Shown here: positions 13,403-17,921 of the stretch, piece by piece
Position numbering within the stretch: the first letter of the stretch is position 1
Layout of the letters: each line of letters begins with the position of its first letter
Assembly (NCBI GenBank): GCA_937896295.1
Contig: CALBME010000212.1
Location: 1 to 17,921 of the forward strand
Source of the DNA: an uncultured Micavibrio sp.
Lineage (GTDB): Bacteria; Pseudomonadota; Alphaproteobacteria; Micavibrionales; UBA1664
Length of the DNA stretch: 17,921 bases
Direction of reading: 5' to 3'
Translations under genes and position numbers: made by a program
Notes under the pieces: generated by a model
Told to the model about the DNA's origin: nothing
Databases searched by the model: none
The model's input: only the letters and a program-made list of their open reading frames with translations

Positions 13403-14125
13403 CTAGGAGTTCCCTTCTTTGGTCGGATCGATGGATGATCTGGAATTGTTGATGATCAGTTTCGCAGGGCCCGGAAATATGGTGAGCATGCCGCCGTTCT
13501 TGACCACCATGCCCTGTGCCGTCAGGTGACCCTGGGGGCCATCGACGGTGACAGGTGTGTCCGTATTCGATTCATTGTTCTTCAGATCGACGAACAGTTT
13601 TTGTGTATTCATCACCGTGCCGTCGGAACGGGTCAGAACAACGTCGTCATTCAGGGTCAGATGCTGCGCCGCCTGTGCGAAGAGGCCCGTCTTCGACTCC
13701 GCTGTCATCGAGTCTGTTTCGTTCAGCGTGATCATACCTTTCGGGGCGGTCAGTTCGATGTTGTCGGGGTTGTCTTTTTGCTGCACGGCCTCGGTTGAGG
13801 TCAGTTTGAAGGGGCGGCCTTTTGAGTCGACGGAAGAAAAATTGGCGTTGATCAAACGGTTCTGTGTTGCGGCCTGGCGCAGCGATGCCTCGTCCAGCTT
13901 GCTGGGGGCAAGGCGGCGCTCGGAAATCTCGACCTCTATTTTCGGCCAGATCATCAGGATCGCCACGATTACCAGCGCGACCAGCGGCAACAGCAGGCGC
14001 AGGCGTGTGACGCGGTTTGTGTGCGTGCGGTCGCGGGGCGCAAAGCGTACGGCGCGACGACGGTCGTCGAGCATATCAAGACGCGGCTTTTCGCGGGGCG
14101 CTTGCGTGTCGTTATCCGTCGTCAT
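13403..14125 (-). CDS. lptC: LPS export protein, inner-membrane anchored
   Basis: LptC sits beside LptB2FG and passes LPS to LptA. The 240-residue product has a basic cytoplasmic N terminus (to about 42), one membrane segment (about 43-60, 'LLLPLVALVIVAILMIW') and a periplasmic beta-jellyroll ('IEVEISERRLAPSK', 'INANFSSVDSKGRPFKLTST', 'NIELTAPKGMITLNETDS', 'GPQGHLTAQGMVVKNGG'). I chose the ATG at 14125; an in-frame ATG at 14179 would overlap the end of kdsD and add 18 residues of non-conserved sequence. The ribosome-binding site at 14125 is weak, so translation may be coupled to kdsD, whose stop is 29 bases upstream. lptA follows after one base. Confidence 0.9.
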   Translation of the reverse strand: MTTDNDTQAPREKPRLDMLDDRRRAVRFAPRDRTHTNRVTRLRLLLPLVALVIVAILMIWPKIEVEISERRLAPSKLDEASLRQAATQNRLINANFSSVDSKGRPFKLTSTEAVQQKDNPDNIELTAPKGMITLNETDSMTAESKTGLFAQAAQHLTLNDDVVLTRSDGTVMNTQKLFVDLKNNESNTDTPVTVDGPQGHLTAQGMVVKNGGMLTIFPGPAKLIINNSRSSIDPTKEGNS

Positions 14126-14154
14126 GATTAAATCAATCAATCCATTTTTTGGCG

Positions 14155-15129
14155 TCAAATTACGCCGGCCTGCAGGCATGCCTGAATGCGGATCAGCCCC
14201 GCCAGCCGGTTGTCTTTCATGACCAGCAGGCTGGTGATGGGGGTTTTGAATGTCTTGAGCATCATGTCCACCGCCTCGGCCGCCAGCGCATCCGGCAGGA
14301 TCGAACGCGGGTTGGTGGTCATCACGTTGCCAGCCTTTTCGCTTAACAGCGTCGGGGACATATGGCGTTTGAGATCGCCGTCCGTGATGATGCCGGCAAC
14401 CCCGCCCTTATCGTCCTCGACGATGACGCAGCCGACGTTTTTTTCGGTCATCAGCAGTAATGTTTTATCCATGGTCGTATCGACGCGTACGATGGGCAGA
14501 TTCTGCACCGGGTCCATAAGGTCGGATACTTTTTTCAGGCGCTGGCCCAGTTTTCCACCCGGGTGGAAAACACGGTATTGGTCTGGCGTCAGGCCTTTTC
14601 GTTCCAGCAGGGTCACGGCAATCGCATCGCCCAGTGCCATGGTGATCGTGGTGGAGGTGGTCGGCGTGTGAATGTTTTCCGCTGCTTCCTTGACGTCCGG
14701 CAGTGCCAGAACGATGTCGGAATGCTGAGCCAGCGTCGAGCCGGACCGTGATGTGATGGCGATCAGCGGGATGGCAAAACGACGTGTGTACGCGATGATG
14801 TCGGAGAGTTCCGGCGCCTCGCCCGAATTGGACATCGCGATGACGACGTCACGCTCCGTGATCATGCCGAGGTCGCCGTGGCTTGCCTCGCCCGGGTGAA
14901 CGAACTGCGCCGGCGAGCCGGTCGATGCCAGCGTGGCGGCAACCTTGCGTGCGACATGGCCTGATTTGCCCATGCCGGTGACAATGATGCGCCCGCCAGC
15001 GGCGGTGGCTTTTTCCAGTTTTTCAATGGCGTGACCAAAACGTGCATCGAGGCCGTCGGCGAGGGCGTTCAGGCCGTCACGTTCAGCAATAATGGCGGAG
15101 CGGGCAATCGTCAGGATATCGCGGTTCAT
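14155..15129 (-). CDS. kdsD: Arabinose-5-phosphate isomerase (KdsD/KpsF/GutQ family)
   Basis: The enzyme converts ribulose-5-phosphate to arabinose-5-phosphate, the first step toward Kdo of the LPS core. The 324-residue product has an N-terminal SIS domain with the catalytic set seen in E. coli KdsD: K55 (GMGKSGH), H84 (EASHGD), E104 (NSGEAPE), E148 (DVKEAAE) and H189 (VFHPGG), plus the substrate loop 'HTPTTSTT'. Two CBS repeats follow (about 206-324: 'VSDLMDPVQNLPIVRVDTTM', 'AGNVMTTNPRSILPDALAAE'). It starts 21 bases after rnd and precedes lptC. In E. coli kdsC lies between kdsD and lptC; here no gene fits that gap. Family members differ in use (LPS, capsule, sugar alcohols); the lpt context favours the LPS role. 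Confidence 0.94.
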   Translation of the reverse strand: MNRDILTIARSAIIAERDGLNALADGLDARFGHAIEKLEKATAAGGRIIVTGMGKSGHVARKVAATLASTGSPAQFVHPGEASHGDLGMITERDVVIAMSNSGEAPELSDIIAYTRRFAIPLIAITSRSGSTLAQHSDIVLALPDVKEAAENIHTPTTSTTITMALGDAIAVTLLERKGLTPDQYRVFHPGGKLGQRLKKVSDLMDPVQNLPIVRVDTTMDKTLLLMTEKNVGCVIVEDDKGGVAGIITDGDLKRHMSPTLLSEKAGNVMTTNPRSILPDALAAEAVDMMLKTFKTPITSLLVMKDNRLAGLIRIQACLQAGVI

Positions 15130-15150
15130 GTCTTTTTACGTGTCGTGGGA

Positions 15151-15765
15151 TTAGTGGGAGAAAATATCCGGATCTTCCCATTCCAGCAGATCGAGTTCGG
15201 CGCGTGTGGGCAGGAAGTCAAAGCATTCCTGTGCCAAACGGTCGCGTTCTTCGCGGACCAGAAGGGCATCAAGCTTTTCCTTGAGGGCGTGCAGATGCAG
15301 GACGTCGTTCGCGGCATAAACCATCTGTTCGTCCGAGAGCTTGTCGGCGCCCCAGTCTGACGTTTGTTGCTGTTTGCTGATTTCAACCTGAATAAGGTCG
15401 CGCAGCAGGTCCTTGAGACCGTTGCGTTCGGTAAAGGTGCGGGTCAGTTTGGCGGCGATTTTCGTGCAATATACCGGTGCGGTACGCACGCCGAGGTAGT
15501 GCTGCATCGCCGCGACGTCAAAACGCGCGAAGTGAAAAATTTTCAGCAGGTTTTTGTTCGTCATCACGCTTTTCAGGTTTTGAGCGTTGGCGTAGTCGTT
15601 GGGGCCGAGTTTGACGAGGTGGGCGTCTCCGTCACCTGCGGAAATCTGGACCAGGCACAGACGGTCACGCTGAACTTTCAGTCCCAGCGTTTCGGTATCA
15701 ACCGCGATCGAGGGGCCGAAGGTCAGGCCGTCGGGAAGGTCGCCGTTATGTAGATGAATGGCCAT
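15151..15765 (-). CDS. rnd: Ribonuclease D, short alphaproteobacterial form
   Basis: This 3'-5' exoribonuclease of the DEDDy family trims tRNA precursors and other structured RNAs. The 204-residue product is only the exonuclease domain; the HRDC repeats of E. coli RNase D are absent, as is usual in alphaproteobacteria. Metal-binding residues are in place: D23 and E25 (AVDTET), D83 (HFARFD), Y150 and D154 (VYAANDV). 'SDWGADKLSDEQMVYAANDV' is the expected Exo III region. It is 15 bases downstream of the secreted-protein gene and 21 bases upstream of kdsD, so it is probably in the same transcript as the kdsD-lpt genes. A tRNA-Leu gene lies a little further upstream, fitting but not proving a role in tRNA processing. 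Confidence 0.93.
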   Translation of the reverse strand: MAIHLHNGDLPDGLTFGPSIAVDTETLGLKVQRDRLCLVQISAGDGDAHLVKLGPNDYANAQNLKSVMTNKNLLKIFHFARFDVAAMQHYLGVRTAPVYCTKIAAKLTRTFTERNGLKDLLRDLIQVEISKQQQTSDWGADKLSDEQMVYAANDVLHLHALKEKLDALLVREERDRLAQECFDFLPTRAELDLLEWEDPDIFSH

Positions 15766-15780
15766 TGGTATTGTCCGTTT

Positions 15781-16215
15781 CTAACCGCAAAAGCGGGGGG
15801 TGTGGGTCCAGCGCACGTTCAGGATGAACGAGCCCATGTCTTCGATATAAAGTGTTCCGGTGCCGGTGTCGCCGTCTTTTGCGTCGCTGATATTGATACG
15901 GATGCCGACGGGTTCGCAGTCATTGCCGGTGGTGTGTTCGGCGTCGGGGCAAATCATGGCGTTTCCCGGACCGCTGGCGGACGCCATGGCCTGTTTTTCC
16001 AGTTCAAGACCCGGTGTGAGGCGGTCGGGCGCCCAGATGGCGGCGACCAGTAAACGCCCGTCCGGCAGGGGGGCAGTGACCCGTACGGCGGGGCCGTCCC
16101 AGGGGGCGCAACCGTCTTCCGCCTGGGCGTCAAGCGTGCGCGCCGCGTGCGCGGTACCAGCCGACAACGCCAGACAGGCGAGCGTGGCAAACAGTCGAAA
16201 AGAGCGAGAAAACAT
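15781..16215 (-). CDS. Secreted cysteine-containing hypothetical protein
   Basis: I do not recognise this 144-residue protein. It begins with a clear signal peptide (MFSRSFRLF, hydrophobic core, cleavage after AHA at residue 24), so the mature protein of 120 residues is periplasmic or secreted. Four cysteines remain after cleavage (36, 89, 100 and 143), enough for two disulfides. The middle reads as beta strands ('AVRVTAPLPDGRLLVAAIWA', 'VGIRINISDAKDGD', 'GTLYIEDMGSFILNVRWT'). It is the first gene of the minus-strand run rnd-kdsD-lpt and ends 15 bases before rnd. There is no ribosome-binding site before the ATG; an AATTAT box five bases upstream raises the possibility of a leaderless message. 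Codon use matches its neighbours. Confidence 0.75.
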   Translation of the reverse strand: MFSRSFRLFATLACLALSAGTAHAARTLDAQAEDGCAPWDGPAVRVTAPLPDGRLLVAAIWAPDRLTPGLELEKQAMASASGPGNAMICPDAEHTTGNDCEPVGIRINISDAKDGDTGTGTLYIEDMGSFILNVRWTHTPRFCG

Positions 16216-16260
16216 CAGGAATAATTTTACGTTTTACCCCTGAAATCAAGGGAAAAGCTT

Positions 16261-16347
16261 TGGTGCCCAGAAGAGGACTCGAACCTCCACGATCTTGCAA
16301 CCGCTAGCACCTGAAGCTAGTGCGTCTACCAATTCCGCCATCTGGGC
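16261..16347 (-). tRNA. tRNA-Leu (anticodon CAG)
   Basis: On the minus strand the acceptor arms GCCCAGA (16347-16341) and TCTGGGC pair perfectly, followed by discriminator A and an encoded CCA (16263-16261). The D-arm reads GGCGGAATTGGTAGACGC, the anticodon stem CTAGC/GCTAG holds the loop TTCAGGT giving anticodon CAG, a long variable arm (class II) follows, and the T-loop is GTTCGAGTC. It reads CUG codons, frequent in this genome's genes. Confidence 0.97.
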
Positions 16348-16364
16348 ACGAAAAAAGCGTCCTT

Positions 16365-16393
16365 TCCTTAACCTGCCCTGCGGCCCATGTCAA
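16365..16393 (-). promoter_or_regulatory. Candidate promoter of tRNA-Leu
   Basis: On the minus strand a perfect TTGACA (16393-16388) is followed 17 bases later by TAAGGA (16370-16365), about 17 bases before the tRNA 5' end. The -35 is excellent and the -10 poor. Confidence 0.4.
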
Positions 16394-16419
16394 TTGGCTG
16401 TTCAAGATTATGGGAGTCA

Positions 16420-16425
16420 TATAAT
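16420..16425 (+). promoter_or_regulatory. Candidate -10 box for the REC-GGDEF-like gene and pmbA
   Basis: A perfect TATAAT lies 42 bases before the ATG at 16468. No -35 box at normal distance is convincing (TTGGCT is 20 bases away). It is divergent from the tRNA promoter, and the two boxes lie within 60 bases. Confidence 0.35.
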
Positions 16426-16467
16426 ATTCCCGAAGATTCAACGGTTTCCCCTAAAGCCAGGCTGAAA

Positions 16468-17298
16468 ATGAAGGTACTGATTATCGACCGGGATCGTGAT
16501 AATTGCGATCAAATGACCACTGCCATGGAAAAAGCGGGTATCGGCGTCGTCTGCGAGCCTATCAAGAACAAGGCTGCCGAACTGGTCAAAAACCAGAAAT
16601 TCGACGCTATTTTCTTCGATCCGACCCCCCAGGCCAACGAAATGCGTGCCTTTATCATGCAGGTCCGCCGGGCGACGGGCGGATTTTTGCCGATTATGAT
16701 CATGGGGCATCATTTGGCCCAGCAACAGGTTATGGCTGCCGGGGGGAATGACATTCTCAACAAGCCCTTCGGTACCGAGGAGTTGCTGACCAAGGCCAAG
16801 AGCGCGGCGCGAATTTCGCATGTCAGCGCATTACTGGCCGACGACAAGGAAGATTTCCCGTCGCGTAGCGGTATTATCGCCAAGTCTGCGTTCAACCAGC
16901 TGTTCATCACCTGCCTGGACCGCGCGGACCGTCACGGCGAACAGTCGTCCCTGATTTTCATCGATATCGAGAATCTGGGCGATATAGCGCAGAAGGACGG
17001 CAACGACGCCGCACTGAAAGTTGCTGCGAACCTGCATAAGCATATCAGCCGTGTGCGCCGGACGTCGGACATTGCAGGGCAGATCAAGACGGGGTCTTTC
17101 TGTCTTCTGCTGTTGCGTCCGATCCGCGAAGATGAACCGTTCCTTGCCGCCAACCGTTTTGCGGAAAGCCTCAAGGAAAACCATGACCTGATTTCGACGT
17201 CGCCAACCCGGGCCGTCCTGCGCATCAGCCTGATGACGATCCCGACCGGGGAAATGCCTATCGAACACAGTATTGGAAACGACGCGGCCGCGTCTTAA
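16468..17298 (+). CDS. Response regulator with receiver and degenerate GGDEF domain
   Basis: The 276-residue protein starts with a receiver domain (about 1-115): acidic D7 and D9, phospho-acceptor D51 in 'IFFDPTP', and K99 in 'LNKPFG'; the usual Thr/Ser switch position reads glycine (IMIMGHH). Residues about 136-265 follow the diguanylate cyclase fold ('SSLIFIDIENLGDIAQKDGN', 'DIAGQIKTGSFCLLLL'), but the GGDEF catalytic motif is replaced by KTGSF (207-211) and the metal-binding neighbours are poor. It should not make cyclic-di-GMP and may bind a nucleotide or act as a signalling scaffold. I chose the ATG at 16468 (AGG nearby) over one at 16387 that would add 27 residues covering the promoter region. 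It ends ten bases before pmbA and is probably co-transcribed with it. Confidence 0.82.
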   Translation: MKVLIIDRDRDNCDQMTTAMEKAGIGVVCEPIKNKAAELVKNQKFDAIFFDPTPQANEMRAFIMQVRRATGGFLPIMIMGHHLAQQQVMAAGGNDILNKPFGTEELLTKAKSAARISHVSALLADDKEDFPSRSGIIAKSAFNQLFITCLDRADRHGEQSSLIFIDIENLGDIAQKDGNDAALKVAANLHKHISRVRRTSDIAGQIKTGSFCLLLLRPIREDEPFLAANRFAESLKENHDLISTSPTRAVLRISLMTIPTGEMPIEHSIGNDAAAS

Positions 17299-17308
17299 AT
17301 CAATCTCC

Positions 17309-17921
17309 ATGACAGAACACGACCCAGACCAGGGTGTACGCGAAAAACTGCTGGCCTTTGCCCGGCAGGAAGGTGCGGGTGCATCCGATGTGATTGCCAT
17401 GCGTGCCCAGAACCTTGATGTCAGCGTACGCAAAGGCGCGCTTGAGGATGCCGTTCGATCCGAAAGTTTTGGAATCGGACTGCGTGTATTCAAGGGTAGC
17501 CGTCAGGCCTATGGATCCACCGCTGATGCCAGTGACGAGGGGTTGCGCAAACTGGCCGCGCAGGTCTGCGCCATGGCCGATGCCGTGCCGCCCGATGAGT
17601 TTAGCGTGCTGGCCGATGCCGGTATGCTGGCCAAAACTATCCCTCATCTTGACCTTTACGATGCAGGTACGCCTTTAAACGTGGCGCAACTGGGCGATCT
17701 TGCACAGGCGGCGGAAGACGCAGCGCTGGGTGTAAAAGGAATCACCAACAGTGACGGTGCCCATGCGGGGCAGGGCGTTCACTGGATTGGTCTTTCGACG
17801 TCGAACGGATTTTCCGAAGGCTATGTGCATAGCGGAGCGCATCTGTCCCTGTCGATGATCGCGGGGACGGGCGATGGCATGGAAACCGATCATGCCGGCG
17901 CACAGGCAACCTATCTCAGCG
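17309..17921 (+). CDS. pmbA: PmbA/TldE family protein, N-terminal part (3' end outside window)
   Basis: The frame is open from the ATG at 17309 through 204 codons to the window edge. The product matches the N-terminal half of PmbA (TldE): 'LLAFARQEGAGASDVIAMRA', 'SVRKGALEDAVRSESFGIGL', 'FKGSRQAYGSTADASDEGLR', and later 'GITNSDGAHAGQGVHWIGLS' and 'TSNGFSEGYVHSGAHLSLSM'. TldE is the non-catalytic partner of the metalloprotease TldD; together they process peptides such as modified microcins and degrade some antitoxins. The TldD partner is not in the window. The ATG has little of a ribosome-binding site, so coupling to the REC-GGDEF-like gene ten bases upstream is likely. The normal length is about 445 residues, so less than half is visible. 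Confidence 0.9.
   Translation, partial: MTEHDPDQGVREKLLAFARQEGAGASDVIAMRAQNLDVSVRKGALEDAVRSESFGIGLRVFKGSRQAYGSTADASDEGLRKLAAQVCAMADAVPPDEFSVLADAGMLAKTIPHLDLYDAGTPLNVAQLGDLAQAAEDAALGVKGITNSDGAHAGQGVHWIGLSTSNGFSEGYVHSGAHLSLSMIAGTGDGMETDHAGAQATYLS

Noticed and set aside
13548..14222. 224-codon plus-strand frame opposite lptC
   Set aside because: Shadow of lptC with low-complexity composition.
1..17921. Mobile elements, CRISPR arrays, defence or toxin-antitoxin genes
   Set aside because: No transposase, integrase, regular repeat array or toxin-antitoxin pair was seen; the gene content is core-like throughout.

Overview
The window looks like chromosomal core sequence from an alphaproteobacterium. 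Supporting signs are the block rnd, kdsD, lptC, lptA, lptB, rpoN, hpf; a DUF1150 gene overlapping a small heat-shock gene; a 58-residue NDUFS6-type zinc-finger protein; a short RNase D without an HRDC domain; and PmbA/TldE. The gene set and moderately high GC would fit a Micavibrio-like or Rhodospirillales-like lineage, but that is inference. I see no insertion sequence, phage gene, CRISPR array or rRNA, and no gene-free stretch longer than about 300 bases.

Left part (1-4951). A PAS-domain gene runs off the left edge on the minus strand. Divergent from it is asd (aspartate-semialdehyde dehydrogenase). Next comes a PtsN-like EIIA-Ntr protein whose phospho-accepting histidine is replaced by serine, then a bidirectional terminator. 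On the minus strand follow a zinc-finger gene, hsp20 and DUF1150. The hsp20 leader folds into what looks like a ROSE-type RNA thermometer over the ribosome-binding site. On the plus strand an unrecognised gene with a TTG start leads into cysS.

Middle part (4972-9298). A secreted solute-binding protein overlaps by ATGA with a membrane hybrid histidine kinase (HisKA, HATPase, REC, Hpt). Convergent with it, ending in the same few bases, is a response regulator with an unrecognised N-terminal domain. The three genes are a plausible complete sensory module. A DUF2939 membrane-anchored protein follows.

Right part (9335-17921). On the minus strand a long run goes from a secreted cysteine-containing protein through rnd, kdsD, lptC, lptA, lptB and rpoN to hpf, closing at a strong terminator. 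It joins LPS core-sugar synthesis and LPS export to sigma-54 and ribosome hibernation, as in many Proteobacteria. ptsN, which normally follows hpf, is absent here. Internal promoters are visible before lptB and before hpf, the second with a CtrA-type TTAA-N7-TTAAC site upstream. A tRNA-Leu(CAG) with encoded CCA lies beyond. Divergent from it are a REC plus degenerate-GGDEF protein and the start of pmbA, which runs off the right edge.

No wholly new multi-gene system is evident. The most interesting points are the histidine-less EIIA-Ntr, the candidate RNA thermometer, the binding-protein/kinase/regulator module and the regulatory sites around rpoN-hpf.
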